Source of the DNA: DAOSVX01 sp035379765
GTDB taxonomy: Bacteria > Bacillota_I > Bacilli_A > RF39 > UBA660
Assembly (NCBI GenBank): GCA_035379765.1
Contig: DAOSVX010000014.1
Location: 1 to 14,480 of the forward strand
Direction of reading: 5' to 3'
Length of the DNA: 14,480 nt
The position numbers were made by a program, and so were the translations under genes. Shown piece by piece: positions 7,983 to 14,048 of the stretch. Position 1 is the stretch's first letter. Every line of letters begins with the position of its first letter. Under the pieces are notes generated by a model. That model saw nothing but the letters and a program-made list of their open reading frames with translations, was not told where the DNA came from and ran no database searches.

Positions 7983-7997
7983 ATTTTATGATAAAAT
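7983..7997. promoter_or_regulatory. Symmetric AT element between ftsW and def; possible shared -10
   Basis: ATTTTAT-G-ATAAAAT is a perfect inverted repeat with a one-base centre. Each strand contains TAAAAT (a 5-of-6 -10 match): 7992-7997 on + would serve def, 7988-7983 on - would serve the ftsW side. The -35 regions are poor on both strands (TTTATT at 7969-7974 on +). It could equally be a small operator, or chance in AT-rich DNA. Confidence 0.35.
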
Positions 7998-8019
7998 AGG
8001 ACCCGTTGGTGGTGATAGT

Positions 8020-8571
8020 TTGAAACTTCCCAAAATAAAAATATTAGATGAAAGTAATAAAAAATTAAGACTTAAAAGTAACAAAGTCTCTTTTCCGCTT
8101 TCTGTAAATGATAAAAAAACTATCCAAGATATCCAAGATTATTTAAAAATGAGTCAAATTGATAAATATAGTGAAAAATATGATTTAAGAGCTGGTATGG
8201 GTCTTGCTTATATTCAACTTGGTATACCTAAACAAATATTTATTATTGTTAATGAACTAGAAGATGGTAAATTTGAAAATTATGTTATTATAAATCCCCA
8301 AATTATTAGTACTAGTGAAGAATTAATTTATGTTGGTGAAGGTGAAGGATGCTTAAGTATTAATAGAGATGTTGAAGGTATAGTACCTAGAAGTGCTAGA
8401 ATAACCATTAAATATAATGATATAGATGGTCAAAGTAAAACTATTAGAGTTCGTGAGGATTTAGCAGTCGCTTTTCAACATGAAATAGATCATTTAAACG
8501 GTATTTTATTTATTGATAAAATAGATTCTAAAAACCCTTATAAAAACATTGATAATATGCGCGAAATATAA
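8020..8571 (+). CDS. def: Peptide deformylase, type 2
   Basis: Metallo-hydrolase that removes the formyl group from the N-terminal methionine of nascent proteins. The 183-residue product has all three motifs: motif 1 G59-M-G-L-A-Y-I-Q66, motif 2 EGCLS (109-113, metal ligand C111) and motif 3 HEIDH (154-158, ligands H154 and H158, catalytic E155). The insert around residues 40-60 (a segment ending SEKYDLRAG) is typical of the type-2 enzymes of Gram-positive bacteria. Motif 1 departs from the usual GLAAPQ/GLAAVQ by having Y-I in place of A-P/V. Translation starts at TTG, with GGTGGTGAT just upstream; no nearby in-frame ATG fits better. Monocistronic, convergent with smc, and ended by a hairpin shared with the smc terminus. 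Confidence 0.95.
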   Translation: MKLPKIKILDESNKKLRLKSNKVSFPLSVNDKKTIQDIQDYLKMSQIDKYSEKYDLRAGMGLAYIQLGIPKQIFIIVNELEDGKFENYVIINPQIISTSEELIYVGEGEGCLSINRDVEGIVPRSARITIKYNDIDGQSKTIRVREDLAVAFQHEIDHLNGILFIDKIDSKNPYKNIDNMREI

Positions 8572-8573
8572 AA

Positions 8574-8595
8574 AGACAACCTTTATAGGTTGTCT
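8574..8595. terminator. Bidirectional terminator between def and smc
   Basis: Perfect 9-bp stem (8574-8582 with 8587-8595) with a TTAT loop, starting three bases after the def stop. On the minus strand the stem is followed by a run of U (8570-8573 region), a good intrinsic terminator for smc; on the plus strand the tail AATTTTA is weaker. The stem contains the final smc codons and the smc stop lies in its loop/arm (8583-8585). Confidence 0.78.
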
Positions 8596-11525
8596 AATTT
8601 TACACTTACTAATTTACTTACTCCACTTTCTTGCATCGTTATACCATATAATATATCAGCATATTCCATGGTTCTTTTTTTATGGGTAATAATTATAAAT
8701 TGCGTTTTACCTTTTATAGAATTAATATATTTACCAAATATATCAACATTAGCATCATCTAAAGCATCCTCTACTTCATCTAATATACAAAATGGAGCCG
8801 GCTTAACATTTAAAATAGCAAATAAGAGACATAGAGCCGTTAAAGCTTTTTCTCCGCCACTTAGAAGAGCAATAGAATTTAACTTTTTACCAGGAGGACT
8901 AGCTATTATATCAACTCCAGTATTTAATATATCATTTTCATCAGTTAATTTTAAGTATCCTCTGCCACCTTTAAATAATAATTTAAATATTTTATCAAAT
9001 TCTATATTTACTTGATTAAAAGTTGTTTTAAACTTATCAATCATTATTTCATCCATCTCAGTAATAATATTTTCTAAATTAGCAATTGAAGTTTGTAAAT
9101 CAGCGCTTTGAGTTTTTAAAAAATTATATCTAGTACTTATTCTTTCATATTCACTAATTGAACCTAAATTAACATCTCCTAAAGCTTTTATTTCTCTTTT
9201 TAAACTATTTACCTTATCTCTAGCAATATCTACTTCTAAATCTAGTAAATATTCTAAAGAAGCTTTTTCATAGGTTATTTGATAATTTTCATTTAAAATA
9301 GCTAACATATTATTTAATTTAACATCTATTTTAGCAATATCTATTTCTAATTCTTTTAAATTGTTTTGATATTTATTATACTCACTATTATATTCTTTAA
9401 AAGCATCTTCTTCTTTAGCTATATCTTCGATTAAACTATGCTTTTCTTTCTTAAAATTTAATAGTTCTTTTTCGGTTAATTCTTTTTCTTTAATTGTTTC
9501 ATAATATTTATTTAAAATGGTATCTATTTCTTTATCTAATGATTTATTTTGAATGTTTTTAATCCCTTGTAATTCATTTTTCTTATTGTTATATAACTTT
9601 TCTTCACTTGTTAAATAATTGTTTTTGGCATTAATCTTTTCTTCTAACATTGTTATTTCTTTACTAGTAGTTAAACTTTGTTCATCAATTATAGCTATTT
9701 CTTCATTAGTTGTTTTAATATCATGTTCTATCTGTTCTAATTTTATTATCTTATTATTTAACTCGTTAGTTAAAGTATTTAATTCGTTTTTTAAACTAGA
9801 TATTCCTCTAGTATTTTTGTTTTTACCACCAGTAATAGACCCTCCAGTATTTAATATCTCGCCATCTAAAGAAACTATTTTATAACGATAATTAATTATT
9901 TTCCCAATTAAATTTAAAGCATCAATATCTTCTACTACTAAAACATTCCCTAATTGATTTTTAATAATATTATCATAAATAGAGTCGTTTTTAACTAGGG
10001 AATCTCCTGTTCCAATAAAACCCTTTACTTGTTTTACTCTATCTAATACTTCTTCATCAACATATCTAGGTTTAATAACATTTAAAGGAAAGAAAGTGGC
10101 TCTTCCTAAACTATTTTCTTTTAAATAATTAATAGCATTCTTAGCATAATTTTCATTATCTACCACAATAACATTTTGATTGTACCCAAGAGATGTTTCA
10201 ATTGCTAAAGAATATTCTAAAGGAATATTAATTAGCTTGATTAAAACATTATGAATACCTTTTAAATGAGGATTGTTAATAATGTTTTTAGCTGCATAAG
10301 AAAGATTAGTATCTTGATCTAGACTAGCTTCTATAACATTTATTTTATTCTTATAATCAGTTATTCTTTTATTTTCATCAGTATAACTAGTTAGTAAAGA
10401 ATTTCTTTTTTCTTTTAATGTTCGAAGTTCTATATCAGTATCATATTTATTTTTATTTAACTTTTCTAAATCTTTTTTAAGTATTTCTAAATCTTTTTTA
10501 ATAATATCAATATTATTTTTTAAATTTAATTCTTCTTCTTTTAAAGAAGTAATATTATTTTCTAATTTAATATCTTCAACTTGGTATTTTTTTCTTTCTA
10601 AAGCAATTTGTTTTTCGCTTTCCAATTTAGATACTTCATTAGTTAAATTAAGTAATTTATCATTATATTTATTTATTTTTTCATCTAGTTTTAAATTGTC
10701 TAACTTTAATTTTTCAACTTTAGAAGTATCTTTTTTATTAGTAGTATCAATTATTAATACTTTATTTTCAATTGCTTCTTTTTCTTTAGCTAATTTTTCA
10801 TAAGAAGTATTTAACTTCTTAATATCATTTACTATTAAACTTATTTCAATATTTTTTAATTCATCAGTATAAGTTAAATATTTGGTAGCTTTTTCACTTT
10901 GATCTTTTAAAGGTTCAACTGATAAAGATAATTCATTAATAATTAAATTAATACGGCTTAAATTATCAGTAGTTTTTTCTAACTTACGAACTGATTCTTC
11001 TTTATGTTTTTTGTATTTTAAAACTCCAGCAGCTTCTTCAAAGACTTTTCTTTTTTCTAAAGCATTAGCATTAATAATATCTTGGACTTCGCCTTGACTA
11101 ATAATATTAAATGTTTCTTTACTGGCTCCGCTATCAATAAATAATTCGGTTATATCTTTTAATCTTACTTTGGAATTATTTAAATAATATTCATTATCAC
11201 CATTATTATATAATACTCTTTTAACTTCTATTTCGTTAAAATCGCAATTTAAATAATGATCATCATTATTAAAAGTTAAAGAAACACTAGCTTTAGTATG
11301 TGGATCTCGGCTTTTACTACCAGAAAAAATTACATCACTCATTTTATTTGTAGCCCGCAAAGACTTAGCAGATTGTTCTCCTAATACCCATTTAACTGCA
11401 TCTACTATGTTACTTTTACCACTACCATTAGGACCAACTATCCCAATTACACCTTGTGATAAATCTATTTCAGTTTTATCAGCAAATGATTTAAAACCCC
11501 AAGCATTAATACTCTTTAAATACAT
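8583..11525 (-). CDS. smc: Chromosome partition/condensation ATPase SMC
   Basis: Dimeric ATPase that, with ScpA and ScpB (not in the window), compacts and helps segregate the chromosome. The 980-residue chain has the N-terminal head with Walker A GPNGSGKS (31-38), a first coiled coil (about 165-405), the hinge (about 420-575, ending in GGSITGG 561-567), a second coiled coil (about 580-795), and the C-terminal head with signature LSGGEKALTAL (888-898), Walker B FCILDEVE (912-919) and the TMEYADILYG segment. It is about 200 residues shorter than Bacillus SMC through shorter arms, similar in size to Mycoplasma SMC. The ATG at 11525 (protein start MYLKSINAWGFKSF) is chosen over the upstream 11558 because it matches the family start and avoids a 26-base overlap with rnc; AGTGAT, overlapping the rnc stop, lies just before it. 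The rnc-smc order is common in Firmicutes; the usual ftsY does not follow. Confidence 0.97.
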   Translation of the reverse strand: MYLKSINAWGFKSFADKTEIDLSQGVIGIVGPNGSGKSNIVDAVKWVLGEQSAKSLRATNKMSDVIFSGSKSRDPHTKASVSLTFNNDDHYLNCDFNEIEVKRVLYNNGDNEYYLNNSKVRLKDITELFIDSGASKETFNIISQGEVQDIINANALEKRKVFEEAAGVLKYKKHKEESVRKLEKTTDNLSRINLIINELSLSVEPLKDQSEKATKYLTYTDELKNIEISLIVNDIKKLNTSYEKLAKEKEAIENKVLIIDTTNKKDTSKVEKLKLDNLKLDEKINKYNDKLLNLTNEVSKLESEKQIALERKKYQVEDIKLENNITSLKEEELNLKNNIDIIKKDLEILKKDLEKLNKNKYDTDIELRTLKEKRNSLLTSYTDENKRITDYKNKINVIEASLDQDTNLSYAAKNIINNPHLKGIHNVLIKLINIPLEYSLAIETSLGYNQNVIVVDNENYAKNAINYLKENSLGRATFFPLNVIKPRYVDEEVLDRVKQVKGFIGTGDSLVKNDSIYDNIIKNQLGNVLVVEDIDALNLIGKIINYRYKIVSLDGEILNTGGSITGGKNKNTRGISSLKNELNTLTNELNNKIIKLEQIEHDIKTTNEEIAIIDEQSLTTSKEITMLEEKINAKNNYLTSEEKLYNNKKNELQGIKNIQNKSLDKEIDTILNKYYETIKEKELTEKELLNFKKEKHSLIEDIAKEEDAFKEYNSEYNKYQNNLKELEIDIAKIDVKLNNMLAILNENYQITYEKASLEYLLDLEVDIARDKVNSLKREIKALGDVNLGSISEYERISTRYNFLKTQSADLQTSIANLENIITEMDEIMIDKFKTTFNQVNIEFDKIFKLLFKGGRGYLKLTDENDILNTGVDIIASPPGKKLNSIALLSGGEKALTALCLLFAILNVKPAPFCILDEVEDALDDANVDIFGKYINSIKGKTQFIIITHKKRTMEYADILYGITMQESGVSKLVSVKLDNL

Positions 11526-11532
11526 ATTATCA

Positions 11533-12180
11533 CTACTTTGCTCTTTTATTAATGGCATCTAAGGCTGCCATTTGTTCTGCCTCTTTTTTACTATTACCAA
11601 AGCCTATTCCATAAACTATTCCATCTACTCTTACTTCAATAGTATATTTACGATTATGAGCAGGGCCCTTTTCTTTAATAACAACGTATTCTAAACAGCC
11701 TTTAGTAGTTTGAACCATTTCTTGTAAGGCTGATTTAGCATCTTTTAAAAATACTGTTTTCTTTTTAATATAAGGAATAATTACTGCATATACTAATTTC
11801 TTTACTTTATCTATACCTTGGTCTAAATAAATAGCTGCCATAACACTTTCAAATACATCGGCTATTATAGCTTCGTTACTTTCTGTACTTTGTCCTTTAC
11901 CAAGTTTAATATGACTAGGTAAATCAATATCTTGAGCATATTTTACCAAAGCTTGTTCACAAACATAACTGGCTCTTAATTTACTTAGCCCTCCCTCTTG
12001 TAAATTTAGATTTAAATATAAATATTCACTAATAATTATTTCTAATACTGCGTCTCCTAAAAACTCTAATCTTTCATAGTTTTCGCCACCATTTTCATTT
12101 ACATATGAACTATGGGTTAAAGCAGTTTCTAATAACTTAGGATCATTAAATTTAATATTGTATTTTTCTAAAAAGTTCAT
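11533..12180 (-). CDS. rnc: Ribonuclease III
   Basis: Dimeric Mg-dependent endonuclease that cleaves double-stranded RNA, including rRNA precursors. The 215-residue product shows the signature ERLEFLGDA (36-44) with catalytic E39 and D43, and the second acidic pair D108 and E111 in the segment IIADVFESV. A C-terminal double-stranded RNA-binding domain runs from about 145 to 213 (ALQEMVQ ... SKKEAEQMAALDA). Length is normal. The start at 12180 has GGTGAT three bases upstream, and an extended -10 promoter lies so close that the 5' UTR would be only about ten bases. It is followed after seven bases by smc, and its TAG stop is part of the smc ribosome binding site, so the two are almost surely one operon. 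Confidence 0.97.
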   Translation of the reverse strand: MNFLEKYNIKFNDPKLLETALTHSSYVNENGGENYERLEFLGDAVLEIIISEYLYLNLNLQEGGLSKLRASYVCEQALVKYAQDIDLPSHIKLGKGQSTESNEAIIADVFESVMAAIYLDQGIDKVKKLVYAVIIPYIKKKTVFLKDAKSALQEMVQTTKGCLEYVVIKEKGPAHNRKYTIEVRVDGIVYGIGFGNSKKEAEQMAALDAINKRAK

Positions 12181-12195
12181 ATAATCACCAAAAAC

Positions 12196-12224
12196 ATTAT
12201 AACAAATTTTCTTCCTATTGGGAA
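12196..12224 (-). promoter_or_regulatory. Promoter for rnc-smc
   Basis: Minus-strand TTCCCA (12224-12219, 4 of 6) and perfect TATAAT (12201-12196) with 17-base spacing and TGT before the -10 (extended -10). The predicted start falls at about 12189-12190, right at the GGTGAT ribosome binding site. Confidence 0.72.
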
Positions 12225-12230
12225 AATATA

Positions 12231-12259
12231 TTTAATTTTAATTCTTATTATGTTAAAAT
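12231..12259 (+). promoter_or_regulatory. Promoter for yidD and the lipoprotein gene
   Basis: TTTAAT (12231-12236, weak) and TAAAAT (12254-12259) with 17-base spacing; TGT precedes the -10, giving an extended -10. The leader to the yidD ATG would be about ten bases. It is back to back with the rnc promoter, with six bases between the -35 elements. Confidence 0.55.
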
Positions 12260-12275
12260 TACCATAGGTGATTTA

Positions 12276-12497
12276 ATGAAGAAACTACTTATAAAATTAA
12301 TTAAATTATATCAAGCAACACCACTTAGAGTTCATAATTATTGTCGTCATATTCCTACTTGTTCAGAATATATGATTGGTTGTCTTGAAAACTTTGGTAC
12401 TTTAAAAGGTTTATTTCTAGGTACTAAAAGAGTCCTTAAATGTCATCCATTTGGTACTTATGGATATGATCCAGTTCCTAAAAAGGAGGAAATATGA
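12276..12497 (+). CDS. yidD: YidD family, membrane protein insertion efficiency factor
   Basis: Small inner-membrane-associated protein that in E. coli aids YidC-dependent membrane insertion. The 73-residue product carries the family pattern: an amphipathic N-terminus rich in Lys, Leu and Ile (1-14), then C23-R-H-I-P-T-C29-SEYM, the central GTLKGLFLGTKRVLKC (41-56), and CHPF with GYDPVP at the end. The three conserved cysteines C23, C29 and C56 are present. Ribosome binding site AGGTGAT. The stop TGA overlaps the ATG of the next gene (ATGA), so the two are translationally coupled. In most bacteria yidD sits with rnpA and yidC near the origin; here it is with a solute-binding-type lipoprotein instead. 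Confidence 0.95.
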   Translation: MKKLLIKLIKLYQATPLRVHNYCRHIPTCSEYMIGCLENFGTLKGLFLGTKRVLKCHPFGTYGYDPVPKKEEI

Positions 12498-13357
12498 AAA
12501 AAATAATATCTTTATTAGCAATAATTATTATTGCATTTAGTTTAACTGGTTGTTTTAAAAGAGATGAGTTAGATGATGTTACTATTTACACAACAGTTTA
12601 TCCAATTGAATACTTGGTAGAACAACTATATGGTAATAACTCGGAAGTGTTATCAATCTATCCTGGAGGAGTTAATCCTAGTGAATATACTTTAACCGAA
12701 AAACAAATTAAAGACTATAGCAAAGCTGCTTTATTTGTTTATAATGGCTTATCTGATGAAAAACAAATAGCAGCTGAGTTTATTAATCAAAACAAAGATT
12801 TAAAAATTATTGATGTTTCTCAAGGAATTACTATTAATTATGATGTAGAAGAATTATGGTTATCACCAGCTAATTATTTAATGCTAGCGCAAAACATTAA
12901 AAATCAATTAAAAGAATATATTGATAATAAATATATCAAAGAAGAAATAGATGAAAATTATGATAATTTTAAATTAACTATTTCCGAAATGGATGCGGAA
13001 TTAAAAATAATTGCCGAAAATGCTACAAATAAGACTTTAATAGTAAGTGATGATACGTTAAAATTTCTAGAAAAATACGGTTTTGAAGTCATTTCTTTAG
13101 AAGGAGATATTAGTACTACTGATTTAAATAAAGTTAAAAATTTAATAAAAAATGAAGATGTTTCTTTTATATTTGTTAAAGAAAATGAAGATATAACGGA
13201 TACTATTACTAATTTAACTAATACTTATGATAATATAAGTTTGGTTAGTATAAAAGCCATGACTAATTTAACTGAAGAAGAAACTAAAAACAACGAAAAT
13301 TATATTACCTTAATGAAAGAAAATATTGAAGCTATCAAAAATGAAGCTTATGAATAA
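12494..13357 (+). CDS. ZnuA/TroA-family-like lipoprotein lacking metal ligands
   Basis: Predicted exported lipoprotein, 287 residues: a Lys start, hydrophobic core and lipobox SLTGC with C20 as the lipidated residue. The mature part fits the cluster 9 (ZnuA/AdcA/TroA) metal-binding fold by pattern: TVYPIEYLVEQLYG (34-47), PGGVNPSEYTLT (57-68), A-LFVYNGL (78-86), LWLSP (121-125), the long central helix (about 126-175), IVSDDTLKFLEKYGF (183-197) and the end LTEEETKN...YITLMKENIEAI (259-281). But the His of PHxYEPT is S63, the His of DPHxWL is E120, the third His aligns with D186, and the final acidic ligand position aligns with K254. The protein contains no histidine at all. No ABC permease or ATPase gene is adjacent. 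Ribosome binding site AAGGAGG. Fold assignment is likely; metal transport is not supported and the ligand is unknown. Confidence 0.8.
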   Translation: MKKIISLLAIIIIAFSLTGCFKRDELDDVTIYTTVYPIEYLVEQLYGNNSEVLSIYPGGVNPSEYTLTEKQIKDYSKAALFVYNGLSDEKQIAAEFINQNKDLKIIDVSQGITINYDVEELWLSPANYLMLAQNIKNQLKEYIDNKYIKEEIDENYDNFKLTISEMDAELKIIAENATNKTLIVSDDTLKFLEKYGFEVISLEGDISTTDLNKVKNLIKNEDVSFIFVKENEDITDTITNLTNTYDNISLVSIKAMTNLTEEETKNNENYITLMKENIEAIKNEAYE

Positions 13358-13366
13358 AATAAATAA

Positions 13367-13395
13367 TTGACTAATAAATTGAAATCCCTTATAAT
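13367..13395 (+). promoter_or_regulatory. Promoter of tRNA-Ser
   Basis: TTGACT (5 of 6) at 13367-13372, 17-base spacer, perfect TATAAT at 13390-13395. This is the best promoter match in the window and starts ten bases after the lipoprotein stop. Confidence 0.85.
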
Positions 13396-13414
13396 CTAAC
13401 ATGTTAGTCATTTT

Positions 13415-13505
13415 GGAGTAGTACTCAAGCGGCTGAAGAGGCGCCCCTGCTAAGGGTGTAGATCGGGTAACCGGTGCGAGAGTTCAAATCTCTCCTACTC
13501 CGCCA
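13415..13505 (+). tRNA. trnS: tRNA-Ser(GCU)
   Basis: Acceptor GGAGTAG pairs with CTACTCC, discriminator G, encoded CCA. Anticodon loop CTGCTAA with anticodon GCT (13449-13451) on a stem CGCCC/GGGTG, a long class II variable arm as expected for Ser, and T arm GAGAG-TTCAAAT-CTCTC. It reads AGC and AGU. Confidence 0.97.
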
Positions 13506-13513
13506 ATAAAAAT

Positions 13514-13543
13514 AAATAAAAGTTTTATTACTTTTATTTTTTT
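13514..13543 (+). terminator. Terminator after tRNA-Ser
   Basis: Perfect 10-bp AT-rich stem AAATAAAAGT (13514-13523) with 13530-13539, loop TTTATT, followed by U to 13543. It makes tRNA-Ser its own transcription unit. Confidence 0.72.
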
Positions 13544-13544
13544 A

Positions 13545-13573
13545 TTGATTTTCTAGGTGTTTTAAGATATAAT
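13545..13573 (+). promoter_or_regulatory. Promoter of tRNA-Lys
   Basis: TTGATT (4 of 6) at 13545-13550, 17-base spacer, perfect TATAAT at 13568-13573. The -35 begins right after the U tract of the preceding terminator. Confidence 0.78.
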
Positions 13574-13589
13574 TTGTTGGTACTTGCGT

Positions 13590-13665
13590 GTCTCCTTAGC
13601 TCAGTTGGTAGAGCAACTGACTCTTAATCAGTGGGTCTAGGGTTCGAATCCCTAAGGGGACACCA
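13590..13665 (+). tRNA. trnK: tRNA-Lys(CUU)
   Basis: Acceptor GTCTCCT/AGGGGAC, discriminator A, encoded CCA. Anticodon stem ACTGA/TCAGT with loop CTCTTAA and anticodon CTT (13623-13625). D arm AGCTCAGTTGGTAGAGC, T arm TAGGG-TTCGAAT-CCCTA fully paired. It reads AAG. Confidence 0.97.
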
Positions 13666-13684
13666 TATTTTTTTATAATATTTA

Positions 13685-13713
13685 TTGCAAAATAAAATAA
13701 TTTATTATAAAAT
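13685..13713 (+). promoter_or_regulatory. Possible promoter of tRNA-Ile and tRNA-Glu
   Basis: TTGCAA (13685-13690, 4 of 6) and TAAAAT (13708-13713) with 17-base spacing in a very AT-rich gap. No clear terminator follows tRNA-Lys apart from a run of T directly after its CCA, so read-through could also supply these tRNAs. Confidence 0.45.
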
Positions 13714-13734
13714 GTAATAGGTTTTTCCCAATGT

Positions 13735-13811
<77 letters not shown>

Positions 13812-13823
13812 TTTAATTTATAT

Positions 13824-13900
13824 GGCCCGTTGGTGAAGCGGTCTAACACACATGCCTTTCACGCATGCATTCATGGGTTCAAATCCCGTACGGGTCACCA
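13824..13900 (+). tRNA. trnE: tRNA-Glu(UUC)
   Basis: Acceptor GGCCCGT/ACGGGTC with a G-U at the second pair, discriminator A, encoded CCA. Anticodon stem CATGC/GCATG, loop CTTTCAC, anticodon TTC (13858-13860). T arm ATGGG-TTCAAAT-CCCGT. The first pair is G1-C72, unlike the tRNA-Gln that follows. Confidence 0.97.
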
Positions 13901-13909
13901 ATAATAATT

Positions 13910-13937
13910 AAAGATTAGCTTGAGTTAGTCTTTTTTT
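13910..13937 (+). terminator. Terminator after tRNA-Glu
   Basis: A 10-bp stem (13910-13919 with 13924-13933, two G-U pairs), loop TTGA, then a run of seven T (13931-13937). It ends the tRNA-Ile/tRNA-Glu unit. Confidence 0.8.
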
Positions 13938-13947
13938 ATGCTATAAT
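13920..13947 (+). promoter_or_regulatory. Promoter of tRNA-Gln and gltX, inside the preceding terminator
   Basis: TTGAGT (13920-13925, 4 of 6) and perfect TATAAT (13942-13947) with 16-base spacing. The -35 starts in the loop of the tRNA-Glu terminator hairpin. No other promoter is seen between here and gltX. Confidence 0.7.
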
Positions 13948-13959
13948 TATTACTGTTGA

Positions 13960-14033
13960 TGCCCCATGGCCAAGCGGTAAGGCTCTGGACTCTGACTCCA
14001 GGATCGTAGGTTCGAATCCTTCTGGGGCAGCCA
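13960..14033 (+). tRNA. trnQ: tRNA-Gln(CUG)
   Basis: Acceptor TGCCCCA/TGGGGCA, discriminator G, encoded CCA. Anticodon stem CTGGA/TCCAG, loop CTCTGAC, anticodon CTG (13992-13994). T arm GTAGG-TTCGAAT-CCTTC has one U-U mismatch. The U1-A72 end is the feature used by the GatCAB amidotransferase to tell tRNA-Gln from tRNA-Glu. gltX starts 15 bases after the CCA. Confidence 0.96.
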
Positions 14034-14048
14034 AAAGGAAGTGTTAGT

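Noticed and set aside
11526..11558. 11-residue N-terminal extension of SMC starting at 11558
   Set aside because: It overlaps rnc, has no SD and is not part of the SMC fold; the family starts at MYLKSINAWGFKSF.
12494..13357. Zinc ABC transporter binding protein (znuA/adcA)
   Set aside because: All ligand positions are replaced and no transporter genes are adjacent; only the fold, not the function, is supported.
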